Positions 19,765 through 30,985 of a DNA stretch of 64,000 bases are shown here, in pieces. Numbering within the stretch: position 1 is the first letter of the stretch; each line of letters opens with the position of its first letter. The stretch comes from Proteles cristata cristata (lineage: Eukaryota; Chordata; Mammalia; Carnivora; Hyaenidae), in the NCBI GenBank assembly GCA_017311185.1, contig JAESUZ010000334.1, positions 459,501 to 523,500 of the forward strand, read 5' to 3'. A program made the translations under genes and the position numbers. The notes under the pieces were generated by a model. It was not told the DNA's origin, did not search any database, and was given only the letters and a program-made list of their open reading frames with translations.

Positions 19765-20510
19765 TTAAAAATAAATTTCTTTTGGAGTAAATTCAATTTG
19801 AGGCTTCACAGGAAAGTTGCAAAGATGGTGCGAGTTTCTCCCAGTTTCCCCCGTGAATCGTTTACATTTACGGTGATCTGCTTGTCAGTGAAAAGATCAC
19901 CGTCGGTACCTCACTGCTAACTCAACCGCAGCCTCTATGCGGACGCCACCAGCGTTTCTGTCTTCCTCTTGAGAGAGAGAGAGAGAGAGAGAGAGGGCAC
20001 AAGTGAGCAAGGGGCAGAGAGAGAGAGAGAGAGAAGCGAGGCTTGTCCAAAGCCGAGCTTGTGCTCACCCAACTCGGGACTCGTGCTCACAGACGAGGGA
20101 AAACTACCCGTGGGATGGGTAGTATGTACGTATATTCTCGCAATTCCTCTGTACGAAGACTTGTCTCTTACCCCATTTCTTCACTTATTCAAGTGTTTAT
20201 TTATAATCAATATGGGCCCTGCCTGAACATTTTGGGCTTCGGGCCGCAGTCTGTACTGCATTATGTTGTTGCTCAAACTGGCCCGGCCTTTGGCTCTTTC
20301 CAGCTGCTTCCTGGGTCCTTTCAACCCGCTCCCTCTTTCTGTTTGTTGAGCACCTGCTTTGCCTTCTGACAAGTACAGAACACTTCAGGTTTATCTTGCG
20401 TTCTTCCTGCTGCATCCCTAGAATCAGGCCTTTCTCCAGGCGGCCCTGCTTCCTTTTATTGGAGAACCCACTTTAGAAAGTTGGCTCTGGGGACGAGGTG
20501 CCTGATCTTT
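19765..20510 (-). mobile_element. old L1 3' end, antisense
   Basis: CAGGAAAGTTGCAAAGATGG, CCCAGTTTCCCCCGTGAATC and GGTACCTCACTGCTAACTC, then after an interruption TTTGGCTCTTTCCAGCTGC, TTTGTTGAGCACCTGCTTTG, CTTTCTCCAGGCGGCCCTG and CTTTTATTGGAGAACC. These resemble the reverse complement of old L1 3' regions in order. Highly diverged. Confidence 0.6.
19970..20100 (-). mobile_element. degenerate GA-rich SINEC-like fragment, antisense
   Basis: A GA repeat (about 19972-19995), then GGCACAAGTGAGCAAGGGGC and a second GA run, as in the antisense SINE body. The tRNA-like part is not clearly preserved. It lies inside the old L1 3' region. A simple GA repeat is the alternative. Confidence 0.45.
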
Positions 20511-21963
20511 GAAGGGGGTTTTGTCAACACTCACTGACTGCTTTCGTCGTGAGCAGATGTAGCCTGTGGCGCCGGCAGACAGAGGTCAGCCATGATGAGC
20601 GCGGACCCAAGGCGTTGTCATCTAACGCAGCAGGTGGCTGGCGCAAGCTGCCTCGTCTTGGGGGACGGATTCTCCAAAGCCTCCCTTCTCACAGCTGCCC
20701 ATGGTGGGCCAGGGCACAGCACAAGATCAGTGGTGACAGAGCCCATACTGTAAAGGGCTGCGCTGCGTCATTTCCTCTCCTTTAGGTAGGTTGCGAACGT
20801 GCCATGGTCGTGCCAGTCTAAGACGTGGGCGGCAGGAAGGTTGGCCATTCTGGAACACGTCAGGCTCGGAGCCACGATGGCTGCTATTCCAAGGCAGGCT
20901 GGAGTACGGGGTTGAGAACAGGAAGTATCGACAGGTGGAAGGAGAGATGATCCAACTCAGAAAGTAAACAACGAACCTTCAGTAGGTGTCCCCGGAGGTC
21001 AACAGGCCAGAGAACTGGAAATCGGGATCGTCTCCAAAACCCCGGGCTGTCGGCCGTCATGTCCGGTGGGACCTGGCAAGTGGGGAGGGGTAGACCCAGT
21101 GTGTCGGCTCAGTGGGGGGGAAGGCGTGAGGGCTGGTGTTGGGATGCCCGGGTGCCAGAGAAGGACCAGGGCTCCGGGGGGCCTGGGACTGAGCCCGTGT
21201 GCTGTCTCTCTCGTCTCTGCTTCCTGCCGCGTGTGGGCTGAGGCAGGTGGTGCCACCAGGAGACGGCGGGGCCCAGCCACGGGCAGAGCCCCGAGGGAGC
21301 TGAAGCCACATCTCCATGGGCCCTGCCTCCTCTTTGGCGAGAGAAGCCAGAGCCTACGCTCTCCCCAGCGCATCACAAGATAAACTGTACAGAGGTGCCC
21401 ACATACGTCAATGGCAATGGACGTAGGTTCTGTTATGGGACTTGGTGAATTTGGGGCAGCGTAGTTTGGGTTTGCCATATATTTAATCCGCACCACGATG
21501 AAAGCTGTGTAGAGGTTCATTATGCATACATTTGGTTGGCTTCTGCCCTAGAAATTTTCTAGTGTGATTTTTCAAGTTTCTCATTACAGCCAAGCTCCCC
21601 AGAACCAGTTCCTTTATTTTCATAAATCTGGCAGGAACTTTGATACGGAAGGACTTTTCCTGGGCCCGAAAAACAGCTTCCAGTATTGAAAAGGGATGAA
21701 GTCTTCCAGACATCGTTCATGCTTGGGCTACAGCATCACTTCTGCAAGGGTCTGTGAGTTATTTCCCAGCAGGATTGACTGGGACTCTGGCAGACTGCAT
21801 TGTGGAACGGAGATAAGAAAACAATCAAGTTTTCATAATTAAAAAGATTCCCTCCCTGGTTTTTCAAGTGCAGAAGGAAAAGGAAGTCTTTCGTCCCATA
21901 TATTTACAGACACGTTGTTAAAATCTGACTGTACCGTTAGTATTAATTTGTTTGTCCGGTCGT
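20511..21963. other. no gene seen
   Basis: GC-rich (20520-21400) then AT-richer sequence. ORFs near 20999-21520 (minus) and 21066-21383 (plus) overlap each other and show no family motif. No repeats were assigned. Confidence 0.4.
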
Positions 21964-21980
21964 CAACAGATATTTATTTT

Positions 21981-22193
21981 TAATTTTTTAATGTTTTATT
22001 TATTTTCGAGAGAGAGAGAGACAGCGTGAGCAGGAGAGGGTCAGAGAGAGAGGGAGACACAAATTCGAAGCAGGCTCCAGGCTCTGAGCTAGTTGTCAGC
22101 ACAGAGCCCGACGCGGGGCTTGAACCCATGAACCGTGCGATCATGACCTGAGCTGAAGTCAGATACTTAACCGACTGAGCCCCCCAGGCGCCC
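21981..22193 (-). mobile_element. felid SINEC, antisense
   Basis: AATTTTTTAATGTTTTATTT tail complement, a full body with a small TAGT insertion in GAGCTAGTTGTCAGCAC, end GAGCCCCCCAGGCGCCCC. A 17-bp TSD (CAACAGATATTTATTTT) lies at 21964-21980 and 22194-22210. Confidence 0.95.
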
Positions 22194-22210
22194 CAACAGA
22201 TATTTATTTT

Positions 22211-23071
22211 CAGAAAGCCATGCATGCGTGTTGCCCGGTGGCCGTCTGCCCATCCCGTGTGCTTGGTGCTGGAGAGAGAACCTGGCTCCTGCTTTCACAG
22301 GCTGACAGTCCCAGGGAGCAAACGTGAATGAAGGTCTGAGGACAGAGGAAAAGGGATGGAGCAGGAAGCCAGAGAGACCCATGATTCTATCTCTGAGCTC
22401 CCTGGCTGGCGTCCTGGGCATTAAAGGGAGATGATTGGGTTATGATTCAAAATGGCGTGTCAAACATACCTCTTCCGTCTCCAAAACATCCACGGAAATG
22501 ATACTAAAGAAGCATAAAATTCATCAGAAGCAGGAGAATGGGGTGTAGGATGGCTATCAGAAGGCCAGACATCTTCACGGGTTTCAAGAAAATTGGTAAC
22601 AGACACGACGGCCCTGGTGAAGGAGCGGACGGAGGCTGCTGTAGGAATGAGCCCAGGCAGGGCTGCAGGGGAAACATAGCTGTTCCCGCCCTCAGAGCTG
22701 AAGTCATCTGAGATTTCATGTCCTTGACCATGGCAGGCCTTGCTGCCGACGGGGAGAAGTGCTCATTGTTAGCGATTCAAGAGAACAAAGACGTCAGTGC
22801 TTAATATCTAAGTAATTACTTAATTTGATGAAAATGTAAGAGCCTGTGCTATCTTCCTCCACATGACATTTGACAGGGAACTGAATTCCCTCGCTGATGC
22901 ACTCATTTAGAGCAACAGCCTTTGTTTCTTCCTCAAGGAAGTGGTTTTTGTCCGTACGACATGACTCTTGTACTTTTCCAGGCTTGGCGAGATCCAATCG
23001 GCCAACAAAGGCTGAGCTTTAAGCAATGGGTTTCGATTACAAGATATTTCTTAAGTTTTTAAAAAACCCAT
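22211..23071. other. unique; carries an AT palindrome
   Basis: No gene or repeat recognised. 22745-22990 looks non-repetitive and moderately AT-rich, and includes the palindrome annotated separately. Confidence 0.4.
22809..22822. promoter_or_regulatory. 14-bp palindrome TAAGTAATTACTTA
   Basis: A perfect 14-bp inverted repeat centred on TAATTA, the core bound by homeodomain proteins, followed at once by another TAATT. No transposon body surrounds it. A binding function is inference only. Confidence 0.25.
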
Positions 23072-23296
23072 GGGGCACCTGGGTGGTTCAGTCAGTTAAG
23101 CGTCTGACTTCGGCTCAGGGCATGATCTCACGGTTTGTGGGTTCGAGCCCCGAGTCAGGCTCTGTGCTGACAGCTCAGAGCCAGGAGCCTGTCTTCGAAT
23201 TCTGTATCTCCCTCTCTCTCTGACCCTCCCCTGCTCACACTGTCTCTCTCTCTCTCTCAAAAATAAATAAAACATTAAAAATTTAAAAAAAAAACT
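23072..23296 (+). mobile_element. felid SINEC
   Basis: Head GGGGCACCTGGGTGGTTCAG, GGCATGATCTCACGG, GGTTCGAGCCCC, GCTGACAGCTCAG, CTCTCAAAAATAAATAAAAC tail. Standard type with a CTGACCCTCC body. TSD unclear. Confidence 0.93.
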
Positions 23297-23373
23297 TAAT
23301 TTCCCCTGCCCCCAAAGAAATGCTGTTCATGTAATTCAGCACATTAACAGGGTTAAAAGAATACAGTGATTTT

Positions 23374-23590
23374 GGGGCGCCTGGGTGGCTTGGTCGGTTA
23401 AGCGTCCGACTTTCGCTTAGGTTATGATCTCGCGGTTGTGGGTTCGAGCCCCGCGTCGGGCTCTGTGCTGACTGCCAGCTCAGAGCCTGGAGCCTCTTTC
23501 GGTCTGTGACTCCCTCTCTCTCTGACCCTCCCCTGCTCACGCTGTCTCTCTCTCTCTCCTAGAAATAAATAAAAAACATAAAAAAAAAAA
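23374..23590 (+). mobile_element. felid SINEC, CTTAGG/CTCCTAG subgroup
   Basis: CTTTCGCTTAGGTTATGATCTCGCGG, GCTGACTGCCAGCTCAG, GGTCTGTGACTCCC and CTCCTAGAAATAAATAAAA. TSD GAATACAGTGATTT at 23359-23372 and 23591-23604. It is inserted in the old L1 ORF2. Confidence 0.95.
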
Positions 23591-24906
23591 GAATACAGTG
23601 ATTTCAATAGATGCATGAAAAGCGTTTGATAAAATTTAACATCCATGTGTGACTTTTTTTTTTAAAGGAGAGAAATCTGAGCATATAAGGTTCGGAAGAA
23701 AGCCATCTTTAGCCAAATAACAGATATCTACAAAAACCCTACAGATAACATCTTACTTAATGGTGAAGCATTAAAGTAATTCCTGGTAAAACCCAGAAAA
23801 AGAAAGCTGGCGATGCCCACCCCCACAACATAGTTTTAAGTGGTACAAGAAGTTCCAGCCAGAGGAATAAGAACAGGAAATGAAAGGTTTAAAGATTGAA
23901 AAAAAGGAAAGCAAACTGTCGTATTTTTGCAGATGATATGACTATTATGTAGAAAACCCAAGAGATTAGACGATTTGAACTCATACGAGTTCAACAGGAT
24001 ACTAGATTCATTTTTAAATTAAAAATTGTATTTCTGTACGCCACACATCAGTCATAAAATGTCATTTAAAATAAAATGCCATTTACAACTGCTGCAAAAT
24101 GAAACAAACAAACAGAAATAAATCCAGTTACCAGGAAATAAATCTAACAAAGATATGCACAGCTGCTGTGGAGAAAATGTAAAAGTTACTGAGCGGCATT
24201 AAGAAAAACATCTAACTATGTTTATCGATAGAAAGCCTCCGTACCAAAAAGATGTAAAGCCTTCCAAAACTGACCCATAGATTTAATGTAATTCTAGTTT
24301 TAAAACCCCAATAGGATTTTTTTTTTTTAACTCAACAAGATGATCCTAAAATCTATATGGGGGAATAAGAGGCTGATGACTGTCAAGAACTCTTTGAAGG
24401 AAAAGCAGACTGGAGCTGGGCAGGGAGCTTGCCCTCTGGGGCTCCGAGTATATCATACAGTAACAGTAACTAGGTCAGTTTTGTGTTGACTCAGAGATGG
24501 ACAAGCAGAACATGGGCGACAGAATGGTGAGCTCCCAAGAGCACATGACGTTGACAGAGCTGGTCCTAAAGTTCAGGAAAGATGTACCACCTGATGAGTG
24601 GCATTGGCATGGTGAGTCATCAGACACTGACTTCAACCCTTATAGAAAAATCACTCTTGAGTGGATTAAAGATTAAGTGTTAAAGCCAAAAGTTGGAGAA
24701 GATACAGAGGAATATATATTCTCAGGCCATGGAGGGATTGCTTCAACAAATCCTAAAGGGGAAGATGGCTACATTTGGTGGGATTAAAGGAATATTGGTC
24801 TTCCAAATGCTATAAGGAAATTAAAAAGAGAAGACACAAATTAACAGAAGATATTTTTAACATGTAGCTGAGGAAAGATCTAGAATCGATAAGTATTTCT
24901 AATAAG

Positions 24907-24951
24907 ACTATCCAATACAAAACTATCCAATACAAAACTATTCAATACAAA
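24907..24951. repeat. 3 x 15-bp tandem repeat
   Basis: Three consecutive ACTATCCAATACAAA units (the third has ACTATTC), followed by an A run. It sits in the decayed L1. Confidence 0.9.
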
Positions 24952-25220
24952 AAAAAAAAAAATACAAAAAGGAAAGGAAAAAAAGGGCAAGCATTTCCCA
25001 AAAGAGGAAGCACGAAGAGCCAATTAAGAATGGAAAGAAACTAAACTGTATTCGTAAATAAAGGAATGTAAACTCAAACCATTGTAGGATATCACCTAAT
25101 ATCCCCTCCTCTGAGACTGACAAAAACTTAAAGTCTCATAAGATAAGATTGTTAGCAAAGATGTGAAACAACTTTTTTTCTATTGCTGGTTAAGGACTCA
25201 AAATGGCATAATCAGAAAAT

Positions 25221-26764
25221 TCTGAAGGGAAGAGGAGAGGGGGTGGGAGACTGTGGGGACCAAAGCCTCACCTGGGGGATGGGAGTATCTACATGTTGTT
25301 AGTGTATCGTTGGGGCTGGACCACGGCTAGGTGATGGGGACAGATGGGGGACATTACATTTTTTTAAATCACTCTTGATTAATTTTTTAACCACGTGTGA
25401 ATGCGCATTTCCCCTTCCTCTCCCTCCCCTGCCTCTCTCTTCCTCTCTCCTTCTCTCATATCCAAACACTCTGTGGATATTTTAACAAAAGTAAGAAGCA
25501 CCTGTTGTCTTTCAAAGCTGGGCCTTTCGATATGTGAGGGTGTGTGAATGAAGCCACCGAGGAGACCGCAGGAGCGCACAGGAGACAAAGCAGAAGACCT
25601 GTTAGTGGGCGGGGGGATGGGGGGTCCCCCAGCATGGCTCCCATGGACAGGGACAGATGGGTGAGAATAGTCTGTTCCGGAACTGTCTTCTCTGAGCCCA
25701 GCTCCTCACTCATCAGTTGTCTGTTAGCAGGACTTTGGGGAAAGGCTTTCTCTCTGGTCCATCGTGGTGGTTTCCTTTGTCCCTTTCCATAGCCGATCAC
25801 ATGTGACCAGCCTGTGGTATTTACGAAGTGTGTTTCCGGCTTTCTGCTGTGTGGCCCCGAGAGCCCCCCCGCCCCGACGTGGGGATGTGAGGCCAAGGTG
25901 GCTGACGGATGCAGGGGCGGGGTGGGGGGAAAGGATCAGCTCCAGGGAGCCTGGGGTGTCCTTGCAGGGATTTGAAAGAGACCACAACACCGCAGAGGAG
26001 TGGAGCCAGGCAGAAGGACCAGCTTACGAGCTGTCCCCGTGAGACACGGAAGTTGACAAGGTCAGCTGAGTGAGCTTCGGGGCAGGGAGGGGGCGGGAGG
26101 AGGCAGAAGGAACCAATGTGTTCTTGGGTCTGCGAAGGCCGTCGTCTCCTCCTCCCGGGCCTTCCCTGACTGCCTCGTGAATGATGCCTTCACAACTGTG
26201 GTTCAGGGTCAGGTGTAGACACGGGTCTGAGTCTGGCCATGCACACCCATCATCCCCGAGAATGGTGACCCAGCTGTCACGTGGACTGAAGGACATGCTA
26301 GGTACAAGACCTTGACTGGGCCCTGCTGGGGTCTTCGCTCTGAATGCTTAGAGTCCCCACTCCTGCTCCATCCACTGGAGGTTTCCAGAAGTTAAATTCA
26401 AAGTTGCTGGTGGTTTTGAGTCACCTTTTCTTCTTCTTTTTCAATAGCGACTCTTGAGTGAAAATTAGGCTGTTGTGTGGGTGGCTGTTAAGGGTGCCTC
26501 ATTTCCACATCGGAGAGCTACCCACACAGCAGATTTTAGTAGCACTTGAAATGGGACCTGATTTTGCCTCTCAGCTGCTATATTAAAATAAAAAGCCCTT
26601 CAGCTGATTATAAAGATACCAATTTAAATGTATAGATACCATTTCCGTAAGGGAAGAGATGTCTTCTTTGATTCTCTGAGACCTCAGGTCCCCTACGGGG
26701 GTGCGGGCCACACCCACCTTCTAGCACTGTCTAGCAGAGAACAGCGCAGGACAGGGGTGGGGCG
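25221..26764. other. no gene seen; SINE-free
   Basis: No gene or confident repeat. A CT-rich tract occurs at 25408-25460. 26530-26640 is AT-rich unique sequence (CTGCTATATTAAAATAAAAAG) that could be conserved non-coding DNA. Overlapping ORFs at 25456-25990 have no domain support. Confidence 0.4.
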
Positions 26765-26940
26765 GCCATGGTAAGAGCCCTGGACAGAGAATCAGGAGCC
26801 GAGACTCCGGCCCAGTTCTGCTGCTGCCTCGCTCGCATCCTCTGGCCACATGCAGACATCACACCTGCTTACCACCTGACCGTGTCACCCTGAGGACTGG
26901 ATGAACTACCGGTTGGCAAAGCCCCCTGTGTCCTCGCTAA
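26765..26940 (+). mobile_element. MIR relic
   Basis: GAGCCCTGGACAGAGAATCAGG, GCCCAGTTCTGCTGCTGCC and CTGAGGACTGGATGAACTACC follow the sense MIR order, but the core is diverged. Confidence 0.6.
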
Positions 26941-27544
26941 GCTGTCCTTGGTTTATCGCCCATTGGTCCCTCTCGAGGTGTTTGGGGGCTTGGGGGATGA
27001 ATGGGCTACTCCTGCATTAGCCTCGTCCCCAAATTTTCTTTGGGTTCCTTTGGAAGAATTCCATGCTTTACCTCCTTTCACTCAGCCTGTTAAACAGCCT
27101 TTTAACTAGTCGTGTTTCCATTTGGACAGCAGGGGAATAGAGGATTGTTCGGAGTGGGCCAGAGAAACCGAGGAAGCCACAGTCCGCACCTAAGGAAACC
27201 CGTCTATCCCCACTGGGTGGGGGGCGGGGGTGGTCAGGGGTGGAGGAAGCCTGTGGGGCCTGCCCGAGACCCTAGGATCACAGTGGGATGGGGGCAGACC
27301 AGAGACCAAGCTTAGGGTGGGGGGGGTCTGGCCTTTTCCCTGGACTTTTCTAATCACCAGAAAGGTCATGAGATCCGCTCATTGGGGAACTGCTGCCTTT
27401 CGAGAAAAGGAAGATGTGGCCCGACACAGTTTGTGGGAAATTATGAAAAACAGCAAGACCATTCCATGTTGATTCCTTTCTGGGGAGGCGGCTCATTGGA
27501 ATGTAGAGGCACTGCACCCCCACCCCGGTGGGTGTCTCTCATGC
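26941..27544. other. unassigned
   Basis: No gene or repeat recognised. A G-rich stretch (27210-27330) opens ORFs in several frames without motifs. Confidence 0.35.
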
Positions 27545-27665
27545 TCTGACTTCCCAAGGGTTGGGAATTAGTGGCCCTATTCTTACAGGGGCAGCACTGA
27601 GGTCCACAGAGGTCCAGAGAGGTCAGAACCTTGGCCAGAGCTGCACAGCAGGCCCGGAGCCAGGC
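27545..27665 (-). mobile_element. probable MIR, antisense
   Basis: CCTATTCTTACAGGGGCAGC, ACTGAGGTCCACAGAGGTCC, AGAACCTTGGCCAGAGCTGC and CAGCAGGCCCGGAGCCAGG follow the reverse-complement MIR core (acagatgaggaaactgag, cttgcccaaggtcacacagc, gcagagcc). Confidence 0.65.
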
Positions 27666-28460
27666 AGAAAATTAAAGGCAGAGGTACCAAAGTCCAGCCC
27701 ACAAGTGTTGATGTTTACTGAGCATCTTTTCTGCACCTTTTGCTTTTCCTGGGTTCTTTCTCTTCCAACTGAGGTCAGTTTTATTGCACTATTTTACGAG
27801 GAATGGACCCAAGTCTTAGACAGGTGGTCATCACCTCCAGAGCATGGTGCTGGCAGTTTTGAGCCAGGACTTAATCTAACAACAAATCCAGTTTTGTTCC
27901 CAGGCTCCCCAGCCACTCTCTCCAGAGTCCTGGAAGATTCCTTAGTGCCCAGCCTGGAAGTCTGCTTGAATCCCAACACCCATGATTTCTTTGACCCTTA
28001 GGCTCAGCTAAAATGCAGTCCTCTGACAGCTTTTCTCTGCTTTTGGAGATTGCTCTCAGCGCCAGCCCTTGCTCTTTGATCTGAAGCCTCAGGGTCCCCG
28101 GAGAGTGGACACAGGCAACCCCGTCCCTCCTGCGGCCCTGAGAGAGCTGTTTCTGCAGCGCCTTCCCTTCCTGCCTTCTGAAGATGGATTGGGGGCAGCG
28201 TGGTTACAAAGAAAAAGCATTCGGTCCCGAGGATGCCGTTTTAAAGTCTGTTAAAAATAAGTGCTGCGGCTCTTGGCTTTTGTAAGTGCCCTTGTTGAAA
28301 TCCGGTCTCTGTCGTCGCTTTGGGGCATGGTGCCTCAGAGGGGCTGCCTGGTCCTAGGTCGGGGAGGCGGACGCTCTCCCTGACCAGGGTGGAGTGCAGT
28401 CATGGACAAGGCTAGTGTGGGCTTTCATGCTAAGTCTTCTGGGCAGAACATTTTGCTCTT
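27666..28460. other. unassigned; possible further MIR trace
   Basis: 27790-27880 (ATTTTACGAGGAATGG, CCAGGACTTAATC) could be another antisense MIR, but the match is weak. No gene seen. Confidence 0.3.
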
Positions 28461-28679
28461 CTTCTTTTTTTTTTTTTAATGTTTTATTTATTTCTAGGAG
28501 AGAGAGACAGCGTGAGCAGGGGAGGGTCAGAGAGAGAGGGAGTCACAGACTGAAACAGGCTCCAGGCTCTGAGCTGGCAGTCAGCACAGAGCCCGATGCG
28601 GGGCTCGAACCCACGAACCGCGAGATCATGACCCAAGCGAAAGTCGGACGCTTAACCGACTAAGCCACCCAGGCGCCCC
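28461..28679 (-). mobile_element. felid SINEC, CTTAGG/CTCCTAG subgroup, antisense
   Basis: ATTTATTTCTAGGAGAGAGAG, GGAGTCACAGACTGAAACAGG, GAGCTGGCAGTCAGCACAG, ATCATGACCCAAGCGAAAG, and end TAAGCCACCCAGGCGCCCC. TSD ATTTTGCTCTT at 28450-28460 and 28680-28690. Confidence 0.96.
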
Positions 28680-28954
28680 ATTTTGCTCTTAAAACTAGGA
28701 AGCATGCCAGCAAATATAGAATATGTGCTTCAAAGCACCAAATTCCCAGAATTTGTCTTCGGTTGTGCTTTGGTGAAGGTCTGGAGTTTCTTGGAGTCCC
28801 TTTGGGACCTCTGACTTTGGTTCCTGACTTCGCTTCTCCCCTGCCTTTAATTTTGAACAAAGCCCGAATGAAGCAATAGAAATCATCCCTGGATGCGAAG
28901 TCAGAAGGCCGGGGGCTGCGTTCCCCCCAGCCCACCCCCCGCCCCCGACTCCTC

Positions 28955-29070
28955 CAGCCTTCATTGACCACGCGACCTTGGGCAAGTCTAACTTTCTGGA
29001 GGCTTGCTCTCCCCGCTGTAGAAAATCAGGATGACTCTGCAGGGTCAGGGCGAGGCTCAAAGCCACGGTC
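28955..29070 (+). mobile_element. MIR relic
   Basis: CCACGCGACCTTGGGCAAGTC, TAACTTTCTGGAGGCTTGC, CCGCTGTAGAAAATCAGGATG. The tgaccttgggcaagtc core is well preserved. Confidence 0.8.
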
Positions 29071-29799
29071 AGCAAATCTGAAGCGTATGCTTGTTCATTC
29101 ATACGCACTGATTTCCTTTGAATTTTCTTCCGCCGCTTATCTTCCTAGTTCTATTCTGAGCCTTTGTTATCTGTTGGGAACGTTTTTTTGGGTGCTGAAT
29201 ATTTTTTCTCTATCTCTCAGATGGAAAGAAACCCCTCTACCTTCTGTCTTTGTGTTAATTTCCTTTTCATCCACGCTCCTGTTGTCGGTTTAATTCCCAC
29301 TCATCTTCCTGAGGCTCGGTGACTCCTCCTTTGTCATTTACACGGTTTCCGTGATTTCTCTGTAACTAGCATGTACCATTAGCCTCCATTTAACAGGCAC
29401 ATCTGAGATGTTTTCTCGTTTGGGTACAACCATGCTTTTCTCCCTCCTACTTCCTTTCACCCAGAAGATATTGAAATGTTCCAAAGAAGGAAGTGAAATC
29501 GACTACAGAGAAGAAGGTGGGCTGGAGGTTGCTTTCTTGCCAAAGGTCTTAGTAATTTCTGTGTCCTCTCTTCCACGTTGGCATTTGGCTTAGAGTGGGT
29601 GGTGGCGGTGAGAAGGGGCATGAGCGTAAGAACCGAAACGATGTGACTTGTCATGACCAAACGTGGAGACCTGTTGGGAAAAGACCTCTTTCACGGCATC
29701 GGGGAGAAGAGGGTTTGAAACTGGAGAAACTTCATCATGAACCCTTCCTGGGTGCTTTCGTGGTTTGTTTTATTTTTTTCCTTTTTAAAGGTCATTAAA
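29071..29799. other. no gene seen
   Basis: AT-rich unique sequence. Short ORFs are present without motifs or recognisable repeats. Confidence 0.35.
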
Positions 29800-30130
29800 T
29801 TTCCTTCCAGATTTGAAGACATATGTTTCGATATTTAATGCGCCCAAAATTTATGTATGAGATAAGAGTTAGGACACAATCTTAATTTTTTTCTTCTAAA
29901 TGGATAGCCCACTGTAACAGTACTATATGCTGATTAGTCTGTCTTTTTCCCACTGATTTGAAAGATCATCTTCATCAGACACTTAGTAGATAACATACAG
30001 GTCTGCTTCCGGATTTGCTATTTTGTTCCATGGATTTTTCTATCCCCTTACCAGCGTCACATATTTTAACTGCCGTTGGAAAGCTTAAGGTTCTGAGCCG
30101 GAATATCCATGGATACTTGTAATTCACTTT
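29800..30130 (-). mobile_element. old L1 ORF2 relic, antisense
   Basis: TTCTTCTAAATGGATAGCCC, GTCTGTCTTTTTCCCACTG, ATTTTGTTCCATGGATTTTTC and ATATTTTAACTGCCGTTGG follow the reverse-complement ORF2 order (aaatggatagccagttg, ttttcccactgatttg, ctattctgttccattgat). Decayed. Confidence 0.75.
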
Positions 30131-30834
30131 TTTACAAGAATAGTTGTAGAATCCGTTGTTCCTACAAGCCATCTGGTATTCCCCAACACTTGTAGAAATA
30201 ATGTAAAACAATAATTTAGACTTTTATTTGATTATTTTAAAAATTATTTTCAGCATCTTTGCTAATAAGACACTCACTACATCTCTGAAGAGGAGTAGAA
30301 TTCCAAATGATTAATAGATGAGACGTTCATTCCACGGAGATCAGTTTATTCTGAGGTCTGGGAAAACAAATCAGACTTGGGCAAATTTTCTCTTGTTTTT
30401 CAGTCCCGGCGCTGGCAAATGGTTATGCACACCCCAGGTTGTCCGGTGCAGAGTTTAAGATGGGGCGCCGCGCTCTTCCGCTGCTGGCCTGGCAGCCTCC
30501 TTTGGGAGGGGTAACTAGTGCCCTACAGCCACGGTCAAGGTCAGGTTGTCACGACTTTCCCGGAGTGTGGAGTGGGCCAGTCACAGGCCATCCGCTGTCA
30601 CCTGCACTGTTAGTAACTTTCACTGATATCCGGGAGGTGTCTACCCATCCGAGAATCATTCTGGAGTGTATCCGTGGTAAATTTAAAAAAAAAACAAATG
30701 TCATGAATCTTTTTAAAAGCTTCCCATTTGGAAGAGTAAACAGAATTTTCAGTGCTATTTAAGGAGAGGAGGGAGCATTTATGGAGGATTTATCGGTTTG
30801 CTCCTGGATGCTGAGATGTTTCACTTACAGTGTT
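30131..30834. other. unassigned
   Basis: No gene or confident repeat. 30640-30700 ends in an A-rich run. Confidence 0.35.
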
Positions 30835-30985
30835 TGATGGTGTCCTTGGGATCCACAGGAGTAGCTGTGTCATCCTGTGGGGAAACCAAGGCAGGGAGTC
30901 CCCACAGCAATCACAGTGGCTACAGATATGTGTCATGGGGCAGGGCTCCAAACCCCTGCTCTTCAGAACGATCTCTCTACCCCAC
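30835..30985 (-). mobile_element. MIR relic, antisense
   Basis: CATCCTGTGGGGAAACCAAGG, AATCACAGTGGCTACAGATATG, GGGGCAGGGCTCCAAACCCC and TGCTCTTCAGAACGATCTCTC follow the antisense MIR order to its 5' end. Confidence 0.6.

Larger units (their letters stand above)
23297..25220 (+). mobile_element. old L1 ORF2 relic, sense
   Basis: Sense-strand ORF2 landmarks in order: ACATTAACAGGGTTAAAAG, a TTTCAATAGATGCATGAAAA region, ATCTTACTTAATGGTGAAGC, GTTCCAGCCAGAGGAATAAG, TTTGCAGATGATATGACTAT, GATGATCCTAAAATCTATAT and GGAATGTAAACTCAAACC. The TTTGCAGATGATATGAC stretch encodes the FADD-like core of reverse transcriptase. Frames are broken throughout, and a SINE interrupts it. Confidence 0.8.

Noticed and set aside
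19267..19920. 217-codon plus-strand ORF in the CpG-rich block
   Set aside because: Expected in GC-rich stop-poor DNA; opposite-strand frames are also open, part looks MIR-derived, and no family motif is visible.
29975..30211. 78-codon minus-strand ORF
   Set aside because: Overlaps a decayed antisense L1 ORF2 region and unrelated AT-rich DNA; no intact domain.
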